Position numbers and translations under genes: made by a program
Source of the DNA: Physcomitrium patens
Lineage: Eukaryota > Streptophyta > Bryopsida > Funariales > Funariaceae
Length of the DNA: 64,000 nucleotides
Direction: 5' to 3'
Assembly: GCF_000002425.4 (NCBI RefSeq)
Contig: NC_037254.1
Location: 16,204,763-16,268,762, forward strand
In this document: piece by piece, positions 40,043 through 51,631 of the stretch
Layout: every line of letters begins with the position of its first letter
Numbering within the stretch: position 1 is the first letter of the stretch
The notes under the pieces: model-generated
Seen by the model: only the letters and a program-made list of their open reading frames with translations
Told to the model about the DNA's origin: nothing
Database searches by the model: none

Positions 40043-43000
40043 ATGAAAGTAGACCAGGTCATAGACAGTGCATCTCCACAAGTAGACAATAGAGTGGCAA
40101 TTCTTGCAGATCTTCAAGCTCTTATGAATAGTGTACGAAAGGAGATTGCATTTCTTCGCAATCCAAGTAAAGAACCTCAAATTGATCTAGTGTCCGAAGA
40201 AGCTAGACGCAAAATTCATAGCCTACAACAAGAGATTATTCGACTGAGAGAAGCAAGACATGTGTCACATACGATCCCTATAGGTACTTCAAGGATTAGT
40301 ACGAAAGAACCAAAAGCGAGTATGCCAGACAAGTTTGACGGAACAAGAGCCAACTTCCGAGGTTTTGTGCAACAAGTATGGCTTTACCTACGCCTATACC
40401 CTTCTCGTTATCCGAATGGATTTACCCAGGTTGCTTTCATAAGTACTTTTCTATCAGAAAATGCTCGCTCTTGGCTTGCTCCACTATTGGAGAAGGATTC
40501 TCCAATATTGTACGACCTAGAGGCTTTCATAGAGAGACTTACTTCTGCGTTTGGAGATAGCGATCGAGAAAGAGTGGCTGAAAGAAAGATACAAAATCTG
40601 CGACAAGGATCACGTTCTGCTGCAATCTATGCTGCAGAATTTCAACAGCTTACATGTGATCTTGATTGGAATGATAAGGCGTTCATGACACGATTTCGAT
40701 ATGGACTGAGAGATGATGTCAAGAACTTATTGATCACCATGCCTAAGGCGGATACTTTAGAAGAACTTATATCTCAGGCAATTATTTGTGACAACCACCT
40801 CTTTGAATTACGACAAAGAAAGACGATCAAGCTGGAGAAATGATGGAGCATTTGCTACATTTTCAAAAGGTCCAGAGAATCACTCCACAGATCCTGAATC
40901 CATGCAAATTGATGCGGTACGTTTCAAACCCCTCACAGCTGAGGAAAGGAAGCGACGGTTTGAACAAAACTTGTGTTTATATTGCGGAGAAGCGGGCCAT
41001 AAAGCTGTAGATTGTCGGAAGAAACAGAAGCCTCAAACAACAAGACTCAGGAGTACAAGCATGCAGGAAAACAAGGACGCCCAGCCACAATAGGGACCGT
41101 GCGGCTGGACATCTCAACATCCAAAATTAATCAAGGTCCCTTTCTCTCAACTCAACCTTCAGATTGTTTTATGGTACCTTTACATCTGGGTATTCAAGAA
41201 CTACAAGTCGATGCTTTATTAGACTCGGGTGCACCCGCTTGCTTTATAGATGAAGAGTTTGCCAAGCTTCACAATATTTCTCTTGTAAAGAAACTTAAGC
41301 CTGTCCATGTAGAAGTCATAGATGGACGACCATTGTCTTCGGGCAATGTTATCCATGAAACTAAACCATTGAAGATACGTCTTAAAAACCATGAGAGTAA
41401 TATTGTGTTTAATGTTATCAAGACCCCTTCATGTCCTATCATTTTGGGACTATCTTGGCTTGATAGATATAATCCATTGATAGATTGGAAGTTGCGGAAA
41501 GTGACATTTCCAACAAACTCCTTGAAGGTGGAATCTGCCAAGACAATGTCTAGAAACAAATCCTTGTTTATAGGTGCAAGGGCTTTCATGAAGGAAGCCA
41601 AGCAAAATACACCTCTTGTCATCTTCGCAACTCCGACTCGAGAAGATGCAACTTCGACTTTGGTTATTCCAAAGTAGTATGAAGAATTCAAAGATGTCTT
41701 TGAAAAGAAGAATGCTGATATGCTGCCAAAGCATCGACCCTATGACTGTGCCATTGAATTGCAAGAAGGAGCACAACCACCTTTTGGACCAATCTACAAT
41801 TTGTCGCAGACGGAGTTGACTGAGTTGCAGAAGTACATTGACGAGAATCTAGCCAAGAACTTCATCCGTCATTCGAAGTTGCCAGCTGGGGCACCAATCT
41901 TATTTGTGAAGAAGAAGGATGGCTCACTATGGATGTGCGTGGACTATCGAGGTCTCAACAAGGTGACAAAAAAGAATCGCTACCCACTGCCTTTGATCTC
42001 TGGTCTTCTAGAATAACTTGGGCGTGCAAGGATCTTTACAAAGATTGACCTAAGGGGAGCTTACAACCTTGTGCGAATTAAGGAAGGAGATGAATGGAAG
42101 ACAGCGTTCCGAACAAGGTATGGCCACTTTGAATACAATGTCATGCCATTTGGTCTTACTAATGCTCCAGCGGTCTTTCAACACATGATGAATGACATCT
42201 TTCGAGAGCATTTAGACGATTTTGTTGTCATCTATCTAGATGATATTTTGATATTTTCTAAGAACGAGGAAGAACATGAGAAGCACATTCGTCTGGTTCT
42301 CAAAAAACTACGGGAGCGAGGACTCTATGCCAAATTGGAGAAGTGCTTATTTCACCAAACTGAGATGGAGTTTTTGGGATTCATCGCGACTACGGAAGAA
42401 TTGAAGATGGATCCAAAGAAGGTGGAAGCAATCATGTCTTGGGAAGTTTCGAAGACGGTTAGGGACGTACAATGTTTTCTTGGATTTGCTAACTACTATC
42501 GAATCTTCATCAAGAATTATTCTCAAGTTGCTGCCCCCCTCACTCGGTTAACGTGCAAGGACAAGCTCGAATGGGGACCTATCGCAGAAAAAGCATTTCA
42601 AGATTTGAAGATGGTATTTATTACATCTCCAATCTTGATACATCCAGACTTTACAAAGGCCTTTTATTTGGAGACAGATGCTTCGGATTTTGCTTTGGGA
42701 GCTGTACTTTCACAGATGGGCGTAGATGAGAAGCTCCATCCAGTTGCGTTCTATTCTCAAAAATTCTCTACTGCTGAGATCAACTATAAGATCCACGATA
42801 AGGAACTCTTTGCTATAGTAGATTCTTTCCAAGAGTGGCGCCACTTTCTCGAAGGAACTGCACATCCAGTGACCGTATATACAGATCACAAGAATTTGGA
42901 GTATTTTATGTCGGCTCGGGTTTTGAATCGGCGTCAAGCTCGGTGGAGTATGTCGCTATCCAGGTTCGACTTTGTTATTACTTATCGGCCTGGGAAGCAA

Positions 43001-44572
43001 CAAGGATTGTCCGATGCATTATCAAGGAGATCATATCTCGCGCCAAAGGCTGGAGATGCAACATTTGATCAACAGTGCACGACATTGTTGAAGCGAGAGA
43101 AATTTCGGCTCAACGCAGCTATTGTACCAATTGATGCTGACTTCCTCGACCAGATACGGGCCGCAACCATTGAAGATTCTCTAGCCCTTGATATCAAGTA
43201 ACATGCTAGTGATGATAAATTCAAGATGGAAGGAGATCTAGTATATTTCGAAGAGCGGTTGTATATCCCAAAAGGACCAACACGACTCCGAGTTCTTCAA
43301 TCTCGTCATGACTTTCCAGCTGCAGGACATTTTGGATTCAATAAGACCTTGGAACTTATTTCCAGCGATTTCTGGTGGCCTCAAATGTGGAGGGATGTGA
43401 AAGATTTTGTTGTATCTTGTGACATTTGTTTAAGATCCAAAAACCCTCGACATCGGCCTTATGGACTTCTACAGCCATTGCCTATTCCGCGCCGACCATG
43501 GTCTTTGGTTTCCATGGACTTTATTACGGATCTACTACCATCGAATTCATTTGACAACATTTTTGTTGTCGTAGACCGGCTTACAAAGATGGCGCATTTT
43601 GTCCCTTGCAAGAAGACATCGTCATGCGAAGACACAGCAAGACTCTTTCTTGATAATGTGTATCGATATCATGGTCTACCAAATGATATCGTATCGGATC
43701 GAGGAACCCAGTTTGTGTCAAAGTTTTGGAAATCTCTTTTTGAAATATTGAAGGTGGATATCAAGCTTTCTTCAGCATTTCATCCTCAAACGGACGGCCA
43801 AACAGAACGAGTGAATCAAGTTTTAGAGCAATATTTACGTTGCACCATCAACTATCAACAAGATGATTGGGTCGCATATCTACCGCTAGCCGAGTTCGCA
43901 TATAACAACACCCTTCATGCGTCAACTCAACAAACGCCATTCTTTTCCAATTATGGATACCATCCGAAGCTTGACTTATGGAGTTTGTCAACGATTAACA
44001 ATCCGGCAGCTGAAGGATTGGTGAAGGAGCTTTCGCAGCTTCAAACTACATTGAAGCTTCAATTGCAAACTGCCCAAGAATCTTACAAGGCGTCCGCGGA
44101 CAAATTTTAGAATCAGGCACCTAAATTCACGATTGAAGACAAAGTTTGGCTGCTTCGACGAAATATTAAGACCAAGCGGCCATGTGACAAATTGGACTAT
44201 CGAAGATTGGGACCATTTGTTATCCAGAAGCAGATCAATCTTGTAGCGTATCGTCTGGAGTTACCAACTACTATGAAGGTACATCCTGTCTTTCATGTTT
44301 CTTTGTTGGAGCCTTATCGAGAATCGTCTTTTCCTGGAAGAGTACAATGTCCACCACCTAGCATAGAAATAGAGAACCACGAAGAATACGAGGTAGAAAA
44401 GGTCCTGGTTTCACGACAAAGACGGGATAAATTAGAATACTTTGTGCATTGGAGCGGTTACGATATTAATGAACGAACATGAGAGCCGGCCAAAAATCTC
44501 GCGAATGCGCCACAAAAGGTACAGGAGTTTCATAGACGATATCCTGAGAAATCCAAGCCGGTTCGACGATAG
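40043..44572 (+). pseudogene. Gypsy gag-pol polyprotein, recently disabled
   Basis: Gag (about 40043-40830) is followed by a zinc knuckle [14 protein letters not shown] (near 40973) in a different frame. Protease LDSGAPACF is near 41218; RT motifs [16 protein letters not shown] and IYLDDILIF near 41907 and 42230. The RNase H domain contains FYLETDASDFALG (near 42662). Integrase follows with its H-H-C-C region and core (43226-44110), then a chromodomain EVEKVLVSRQRRDKLEYFVHW (near 44388). Defects: one frameshift near 40830 and another near 41050-41090 that restores the frame, plus in-frame stops at 41675, 42014, 43199, 44108 and 44480. Every stop is one C-to-T or G-to-A step from Gln or Trp. 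Non-functional as it stands. Confidence 0.9.
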
Positions 44573-45100
44573 CTTCTTACTGAAGCTTGCTCATCCAGAA
44601 AACAGAAAAGAGGAGAGAGCACCACCAAAATCCATAGTTGATGTAGTCATTCTCTCCAAGATAGCGTAGAGCTTTGTTAGTAGCCCAAGTTTGTTCTTAT
44701 TGTTTTAGCCTTTGAATATGGATAGCCAAGATACTACACTTGTCATGTCATCTCAAGCAACTAGCTCACGAAGATGACCGCGAGATGAAAAACCGCGTGC
44801 ACCATGACGACGTCGAAGGATTCCGAGCAACAGATCGCTGGTGATTGTATTTGAGGTCGAGCCTGCCTACAATGGTCAGCCAGAAGGAGTGTTTGTAGGA
44901 CAATTTCACAATGAAGACACGGAGGTTCATGCTTGGTCAGAAGTTGAAGGCGTGGGCCACTATCGTTGGCTTCAAGGACCATTGAATCACTTGCCTCGTG
45001 AACAACAATTGGAGTTCATAGCAGAGGTTATGCGACAGATCTTCATTTTCTTGCATTGGTATTGACTGATGATAACATTGCTTCTCGGAGACCTCGAAGC

Positions 45101-45115
45101 TAAAGGAGGAGGTGA
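45101..45115 (+). other. Gypsy polypurine tract
   Basis: AAAGGAGGAGGTGA lies directly before the 3' LTR, the expected plus-strand primer site. Confidence 0.75.
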
Positions 45116-45157
45116 TGTTAGAGACATAGTCCTTAGACCTTTCTAGAGACAAGTTTT
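45116..45157 (+). repeat. Gypsy 3' LTR, first part (before copia insertion)
   Basis: First 42 bp of the 3' LTR, ending with GTTTT, which I read as a target duplication copy (original GTTTC with C to T). Confidence 0.9.
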
Positions 45158-45443
45158 TGTTGAGAAAAGAACTCTTTAAGTAGTTGCTAATGGTCAATAG
45201 AGTACAAGTGTTGTTAAGGATATCCCATAAGGTAGGGTGTTGGTCTATAGTACATTAGAGTACAAGGGGAGGGCTGGTCCTAGGAGATATCCCATATGGA
45301 TTGTAGCACTTGGTACCTTGGTACTAGTATATAAGGAAAGGGTTGGCATGGGAAGAATTATCTCATACCACACTCTATTTGTTATAGTGCAACCTTGCTG
45401 GTCCTAACTTACTTGAGTGGAGTATGCTTTCTATGTTTCAATA
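45158..45443 (+). repeat. Copia 5' LTR
   Basis: 286 bp, with two copies of GATATCCCATA and a TATATAAGG box near 45328. Confidence 0.93.
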
Positions 45444-45457
45444 GGTTATGGGCCCAC
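45444..45457 (+). other. Copia primer-binding site matching the initiator tRNA-Met anticodon arm
   Basis: GGTTATGGGCCCAC abuts the 5' LTR. It is the reverse complement of GTGGGCCCATAACC, the anticodon stem-loop of plant cytosolic initiator tRNA-Met. It is not the usual TGGTATCAGAGC that pairs with the tRNA 3' end. Drosophila copia is the known example of priming from this internal half-tRNA site. Confidence 0.8.
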
Positions 45458-45872
45458 ATTCTCTTACCAAGTAAGTTGTTCTTGCATTTTATTTTCTTTG
45501 TTGCTTGTTTGGTGGTTGAGATCTTATGGTATAGTATTACTAGTGTTTTGTTGAAGTCATTACTCCTGGATTTGTGAGTGTATGAGGTTAGTGCAAGACC
45601 TTGATAGTGTCTTTGCTGAAGTAACACTAGTATTTGAGAGTTTTATGAGAAATTGAGTCATTTTGAGTGAGGTGATGTGAGGGAGATGTTTGAAAGCCAT
45701 TGAATTACATGACATAGCATTTCCCACCATTTAGACGTGATTTGGACTCAAAGTATGCAAAAAGTTGCAAAACAGCGAATTCTGAGTTTGTAGTTCAGCA
45801 ATCTTTGAGTAGTCATATCTTTTGCATTACAACTCCAAATCAAGAGATTTTTGGACCTACTTGTAGCTTGAG

Positions 45873-47687
45873 ATGGCATCTTTTGAGAGTGATAGCTTAA
45901 GAATGGTAGAAAAGTTTAGAGGTGACAACTTTCACCACTGGAAGGCCAAAATGGAGCTACTTTTGGCGTCATTGGATCTTTGGGAGATAGTATGTGAGGA
46001 GGAAGAGGCACCTGGATTAGAGGCAAGCATCAAGGAGCAAAAGGACTTCAAAAGACGAGAGAAGAAGGCTTTTGGCATAATTGCCACCAACTTAGATGAA
46101 ACCAACTTTGCTCATGTCATTTCTTGCAAAGGAGCAGCAGATGCATGGAAGACTCTTTGCAATGTCTATGAGAGTAGGAATCTTTCCAATGTGCTATGGT
46201 CAAGGCAAAAGTTCTTCACCGTGAAGATGGAAGAAGGTGAAGATCTCATCGCTCATGTAAATAAGGTAAAAGCACTTGCAAACCAACTTGCTGTTGTTGA
46301 CAAGCCTTTACTTGAAGAAGATGTTGTGATGACATTGCTCTCAAGCCTTCCGGACTCCTATTCCTCCCTCATTGTGGCATTGGAGTCCATTTCAAGGAAA
46401 GACCTCACTTTGGACTATGTCACGACTAGACTAGCCCATGAAGTGACCAAAAGAAAGCAAAAAGAGTCTATTGGGGAGCAATCAGCACTATTTACAAGAC
46501 CAAGTAAGGCAAGTGTCCCTTCTCAACGTAATCCATCTAAAACTTGTTACGTTTGTGGAATATCAGGCCACTTTGCTAGAAATTGTTTCAAGGCTAAGAG
46601 AGGAGAAAGAGAGAATGCCAACAATGCTTTTCATGACCATGGAGGTGAAGACTTTGCATTTATGGCAAAAGAAACTCCCTCCATGCTTGATATGAGCAAA
46701 TGGATTGTGGATTCAGGATGTACCAAACACATGACTCCATACAAGTGTTCATTTAACACTTATCAACCAATTTCAGCCACCAAGGTTTGGTTAGGTGATA
46801 ATGGTATGGTACAAGCCATTGGAATGGGTACTATTATAGTAGAGGTGGTAGTGAAGGGCACAAGCCAGAGGATCACACTCATGGAAGTGTTGCATGTGCC
46901 AAAGATGAAGAAGAACCTCCTTTTGGTGAGTAAACTTGTAACTCATGGATACAAAGTGCAATTTAACATGAATGGATGTTTTGTGAGAACCATGGAAGGC
47001 AAAGAAGTAGCAAAAGGGACTAGGAATGGCAATCTCTATATTATCAATTGCAAGAGGATCAATGGAGTGGAGGTTGCTGCCTTTGCTGAATTTCCATCAA
47101 ATGAAGAGAAGATGGGCATTTGGCATCAAAGACTTGGGCATTTGAATGCCAAAAGCATGAAGGGGCTTCAATCCAAGGTAAATGGCATAGACCTTGGCCA
47201 TTCTACCATGAATCTTGCTTGTGAGGGATGCATTCAAGGCAAACAACATAGGACACCATTTCCTAGAGGAGTTGCAACAAGAGCAAACCAATTGCTGGAA
47301 CTTGTACATTCGGATGTTTGTGGATCCATGAGGACACCATCTATGAGTGGTAGTGAAAAGTGGGAGATGTGTCCAAGTGGGGATAGTGGTGTGTTTGTGG
47401 ACACATCTTCAATTCTAGCAAACAAACAAGAAGATGAAGAAGAGCATTCTCAAAGTGAAGAAGAAGAGGAAGATGCCATGAAAGAAGAGCCCAATACTAT
47501 GAAGACTTCAATTCTTGCAAGATACAACAAGGACAATGAAGAGAATGAAGATGAAGAATACCAACAAATGAGTAAGAGAAAGCACTCCATGAGTCATACA
47601 AGGCAGCAAGAGGTGCAAGAAGGCTCATCTTCTTTGCATGAAAGAAGATATCCAACACGTGAGAGAAGACCACAAGCTGAATGGTGA
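45873..47687 (+). CDS. Copia gag-protease-partial integrase fusion protein (604 aa)
   Basis: Open frame of 604 codons. Gag of the UBN2/DUF4219 type comes first (FRGDNFHHWKAKME), then a zinc knuckle CYVCGISGHFARNC at about residue 225 and an aspartic protease WIVDSGCTKHMTP with catalytic Asp near 280. The GAG-pre-integrase domain IWHQRLGHLNAKSM is near 416, with the CEGCIQGKQHRTPF zinc ligands. The integrase core starts (LVHSDVCG, first catalytic Asp) and stops after about 20 residues at roughly nt 47350. The frame continues into an acidic Glu-rich linker and ends RRPQAEW. The uninterrupted frame and near-identical LTRs suggest recent mobility. Movement would need RT and integrase in trans, as for TR-GAG-type non-autonomous elements (inference). 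Confidence 0.85.
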   Translation: MASFESDSLRMVEKFRGDNFHHWKAKMELLLASLDLWEIVCEEEEAPGLEASIKEQKDFKRREKKAFGIIATNLDETNFAHVISCKGAADAWKTLCNVYESRNLSNVLWSRQKFFTVKMEEGEDLIAHVNKVKALANQLAVVDKPLLEEDVVMTLLSSLPDSYSSLIVALESISRKDLTLDYVTTRLAHEVTKRKQKESIGEQSALFTRPSKASVPSQRNPSKTCYVCGISGHFARNCFKAKRGERENANNAFHDHGGEDFAFMAKETPSMLDMSKWIVDSGCTKHMTPYKCSFNTYQPISATKVWLGDNGMVQAIGMGTIIVEVVVKGTSQRITLMEVLHVPKMKKNLLLVSKLVTHGYKVQFNMNGCFVRTMEGKEVAKGTRNGNLYIINCKRINGVEVAAFAEFPSNEEKMGIWHQRLGHLNAKSMKGLQSKVNGIDLGHSTMNLACEGCIQGKQHRTPFPRGVATRANQLLELVHSDVCGSMRTPSMSGSEKWEMCPSGDSGVFVDTSSILANKQEDEEEHSQSEEEEEDAMKEEPNTMKTSILARYNKDNEENEDEEYQQMSKRKHSMSHTRQQEVQEGSSSLHERRYPTRERRPQAEW

Positions 47688-47700
47688 AAGAACCAAATCT

Positions 47701-48178
47701 TTCCACAACAATTAGATGTAAGTGGGTGCTTAGAACTAAGAGAGATGCAAACGATTGAAGGTCAACAATGGGCTATGTATTCTTTGTTTGAGTGGGAGCC
47801 AATTCTTTGAATAGCAATAGACAACCAAACATTGCAAGGTCCACAATAGGGGCGGAGTATTTGGCAGCAAGTCATGAAGCAATGGAGGCATTTTGGTTGA
47901 GGTTGTTATTGGAAGTTATTGGACTTGTGCAATTGGAGGCTACTCCATTGAGGTGTGACAATCAAGGATGTCTTGCTTTTGCAAAGAATCAAAAGCATCA
48001 TGCAAGAACTAAGTACATTGATATTCAGCATCATTTCATAAGAGAGAAGATAGAGATGGAGGTTATTGATATGATGTATTGTGAAACCAAAGACATGTTG
48101 GCTGATTTGTTGACAAAAGCCTTAGTTAGAGAAGGACACAACAAGTTGAGTAAGGCATTAGGATTGATAGCTAATTGA
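47701..48178 (+). pseudogene. Copia RT edge fused to RNase H remnant
   Basis: After the stop at 47687, CKWVLRTKRDAN (the usual start of copia RT) joins within a few codons to a STMGYVFF-like RNase H segment. That segment continues in STIGAEYLAASHEAMEAFW, RCDNQGCLAFAKN and KYIDIQHHFIREK. The reverse transcriptase catalytic domain is therefore absent. A stop interrupts the joined frame near 47790. Confidence 0.8.
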
Positions 48179-48186
48179 CCAATAGC

Positions 48187-48196
48187 AAAGTGGGAG
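48187..48196 (+). other. Copia polypurine tract
   Basis: AAAGTGGGAG abuts the 3' LTR, the standard copia arrangement. Confidence 0.85.
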
Positions 48197-48482
48197 TGTT
48201 GAGAAAAGAACTCTTTAAGTAGTTGCTAATGGTCAATAGAGTACAAGTGTTGTTAAGGATATCCCATAAGGTAGGGTGTTGGTCTATAGTACATTAGAGT
48301 ACAAGGGGAGGGCTGGTCCTAGGAGATATCCCATATGGATTGTAGCACTTGGTACCTTGGTACTAGTATATAAGGAAAGGGTTGGCATGGGAAGAATTAT
48401 CTCATACCACACTCTATTTGTTATAGTGCAACCTTGCTGGTCCTAACTTACTTGAATGGAGTATGCTTTCTATGTTTCAATA
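48197..48482 (+). repeat. Copia 3' LTR
   Basis: 286 bp; one difference seen from the 5' LTR. Confidence 0.93.
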
Positions 48483-48917
48483 GTTTCTAGAACCTTCTAG
48501 AAAGAAGTCTCTAGAAACTTCCAGAAGATTCCTTGAATATTTTCTTAGAATATTCTTCAAAGATTCCCTAAAGATTCTTTGAAGATTCTCTAAAGATTCC
48601 CTTAGAAGGCTCTAGAAGATTCTTAGAATATTCTAGTAGATTCTAGGAAGTTACTTGAGAAGCTTCCTAGCTCTTAGGTAGTTGCTCGAGAAGCTTCATA
48701 GTTCTTGGGAAGTTTCTTGATGCGCTTCCTTAGAACCATAGGCCAGTAGTATATATAGGAGTCGAGGCTGAAGAATTCTTCAGTTTCGACAACACATCTC
48801 TTGGAGTTCTAGCTCACCTTTCTGGTGTTGTTCTTGTACTCATCTGTTTAATCTAGTTCTGTCACTTCTTCTTGAACTTCTTATTAGATTTCAAGTCTGT
48901 ATTTTGTGTCGGTGACA
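48483..48917 (+). repeat. Gypsy 3' LTR, second part
   Basis: Continuation of the 3' LTR after the copia insertion, starting with the GTTTC target copy and ending GTGACA, followed by GATTC. Confidence 0.93.
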
Positions 48918-49139
48918 GATTCAAAGAATTACATAGAAGTAAATAGAAATAAATGAATTTCATAATATCTTGTGGATTTGACTTTATATATGTTTGTAGT
49001 TGGTTGTTAGGTTTGAAAATTTGGCTAATAAGTTTGGCATATATTGCACATATTGGTAACTTATGGTACAAATTAGCCATATAGAGTATACATTAAAAAT
49101 AAAAATAAAAAATAAAAAATAAAAAATCTTATAAATTAG

Positions 49140-49420
49140 ATAATTATTTTATAAGTTAGACACATATTAGACGTCCTATAAAATGTTGTCATGTGGCTCC
49201 TACTTAAATAGTGTATATGGACACAAGAATTAGGCTTTCTTCACTCTTATCGATATCTATTTTATTCTTAATCTTGTTTCAAGCATCTTTAATCTTTGGC
49301 AATAATTATTTTAGTCTTAATATTATATCATCTTATAGTACTTATTCATTCTTTTTTTATGACAAAAAAATATACTGATTCTTTGATTCTTTGTGATTCA
49401 TATCCTTGATGTTTCAAAGT
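49140..49420 (+). repeat. Degenerate LTR-like dispersed repeat, copy B
   Basis: Shares GTCCTATA-ATGTTG-CATGTGGCTCCTA, a GACACAAGA motif and TTCTTCACTCTT with copy A at 20730-21275, in the same orientation, with more A/T substitutions. Confidence 0.5.
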
Positions 49421-50336
49421 TCAAGACTCTTAATATTGGTTGATAGCTTCAAATCATTTAATTAATTAATTTATTTATTTATTTTAATGAAATACAAGTC
49501 TTTTAACTTTTCTTATAGATGATTTGATAATCTATAATTTTTAAATTTTTCTTTGTATGCCAAAATCTACATCTTATAAAAATATTTTTCATCACCCTCC
49601 TCTTCATGATAGGTTTCTATTTAAAAGATAGTTGCCTTGTTTTTATATATTTTAGAATAGTGCTTTACAAAAACATCACTTGTTGCAACACTCATTGCAT
49701 CATAACAACACTTTTAGTCCAAATTTTTTTAAGAATTATTTATTTTTAATTAATATATATTTATCTTATACTATTTATTTTGTACAATATTTTACAAATA
49801 ATAAAATTTTGACCAATGTAAGAAATATCTCACTTATAAAAGGACAATATTTCAATCCATCAATGTTGCAAGTCATCAAGTAGCCATCTATTTGGATTAC
49901 AAGTTCTATATCTTTGCATAGATTTACACATTCGTTTTATTTAATGTCTTTTTTTTTCAATAGAGACTTTAATGTTATTACATAGGCTTGATACTTTCTT
50001 CAAATATCTCTACTAATACTTTTTATTCTAGAAATTTTGCCAATAGAGTTGATGAAAGAATTGAATGAATAATTCTTTATCAACTTTAAAATATTTTTCA
50101 CATTGACTTGGTTACAAGTATTACAATTTCACCATATCACTACACTTTGATAATTACACATTAGATTTATATTAAAATATGAATAATTAAATAAACAAAC
50201 AAACAAAATTTACTACTATCTATGAGCTATATCATCTTACCTATATACACACACAAAATTAAAAATCATTTTTTGTTCTTTTCATTTCTTAGCTTCAACC
50301 AATAGCCCAAATACTCTAAATACTTAGTACCCTACT

Positions 50337-50612
50337 TTGTTAAAGTAGGCACAAGAGCCTTGCTTGCTTGAGGTCCTCTCTTCACTCCAATAGCTATTCC
50401 AACCTATTTCAATATTTTGAACTCAATAACCTTTAACTTGTCGAAACCATTGTTTGAGTAACACAAAACATTCAATAATTGAGCTTTGAGAATTGCTTAG
50501 AGTAATCCTCCAAAGTTATGTGATCCAAAGTGCCCAAGCATTAGACTAGTTGCCACTTGATTCATTTCCAAAAATTTGTCTTTAACTCCTATTTCAATGA
50601 TCCTTAGATTGT
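50337..50612 (-). pseudogene. Unidentified coding-like remnant
   Basis: Noticeably less AT-rich than its surroundings. The minus strand reads about 90 codons (IEIGVKDKFLEMNQVATSLM ... KALVPTLTK) with two TAA/TAG stops that could have been Gln. I do not recognise the family; it may be a piece of a transposon protein or a captured gene. Confidence 0.3.
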
Positions 50613-51597
50613 TGATAAGCTAACATTAAGTAGCTCCTACCTCAACAAATTCACTAATGTAAAATAATGATTAAAAAAAATCCAAGGTACTCCAATAATG
50701 AATTAATTATTAATTGATGGTAAATACTATTTCTATTGGGAACTCATATACTATCTTAGCTAGACTTAGGAGAACAATTAGTGGCATTCATTTATAAAAA
50801 TTAATAATATATTCTTTACCTACCTTTCTTTTCATATTTATTATTACTTATTCATCATATACCTCTCTATTTATATATAGGTTTGATGTAGAATTTTATA
50901 GTAAATATGATATCCTTGTGCTTGTAAATATTATAATATGCCATTTTTTTTTCGAATAGCTATTAGTATCATATAATCTCTAATGTATAGTAAGAAAGTA
51001 GACAGTGTAAATTTTTAGTAGAAAATTTGTCATATTCAATATAAAAAATAATTAGTTTTTAGTAATTGAATAAATATAATAATAATAATTATTCTTTATT
51101 TTTTTAAAAAAAATAGTATTATATAGAAGCAATGGTCTTCTTACCATTTTTCTTCAAACTTATTCATAAAATTTCTTTCAAGCAAGCTACCACTTGTAAG
51201 ATTATCTTCTAGGATTTGTCCAAAAATTCTTTTTTTGTGATTCAAGTTGACATTTTATTGTCTCCATACCACCTAATGGTTCTAAATTTTACAATGCTTT
51301 GGAGTAAATATTACAGTTCAGATATTAAAAAGTATAGATGCCAAATAAGAATCTATATAGAAATTACACCAATATATTTTGTATTTCCTTACTGTTCTAG
51401 CTTCAAATAACACAATTCTAGATTTGGCATTCCATGTTATTATTATCAGCCATGAAACTATTATATGTGCTAAAGTAGGCACATGCATTGATTTTTTTTA
51501 AAATTGAATGTTATGTGTAAAGGTGAATGAATTTAATGATGATTCAAATTTTAAAGTTATTTATTTAATCCGATTTTATAGTTGAGACTATTTTCTG

Positions 51598-51631
<34 letters not shown>

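Larger units (their letters stand above)
45158..48482 (+). mobile_element. Young Ty1/copia retrotransposon, internally deleted, nested in the gypsy 3' LTR
   Basis: The 286-bp LTRs (45158-45443 and 48197-48482) begin TGTTGAG and end TTTCAATA; I see a single difference between them (G/A near 45417). Target duplication GTTTT / GTTTC on the two sides. Total about 3.3 kb, against roughly 5 kb for a full copia. Gag, protease and the start of integrase are joined in frame to a linker; the integrase core and the reverse transcriptase are missing; RNase H remains. Confidence 0.93.
39045..48917 (+). mobile_element. Ty3/gypsy chromovirus LTR retrotransposon with a nested copia element
   Basis: Two 472-bp LTRs begin TGTTAG and end GTGACA. 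They are flanked by the 5-bp target duplication GATTC (39040-39044 and 48918-48922). The 3' LTR is split by a copia insertion. Internal order: leader with triplicated unit, gag, protease, RT, RNase H, integrase, chromodomain, purine tract. Without the insertion the element is about 6.5 kb. Composition is much less AT-rich than the surroundings. Confidence 0.95.

Noticed and set aside
42710..43068. Open frames on both strands inside gypsy RNase H
   Set aside because: Shadows of the pol frame.
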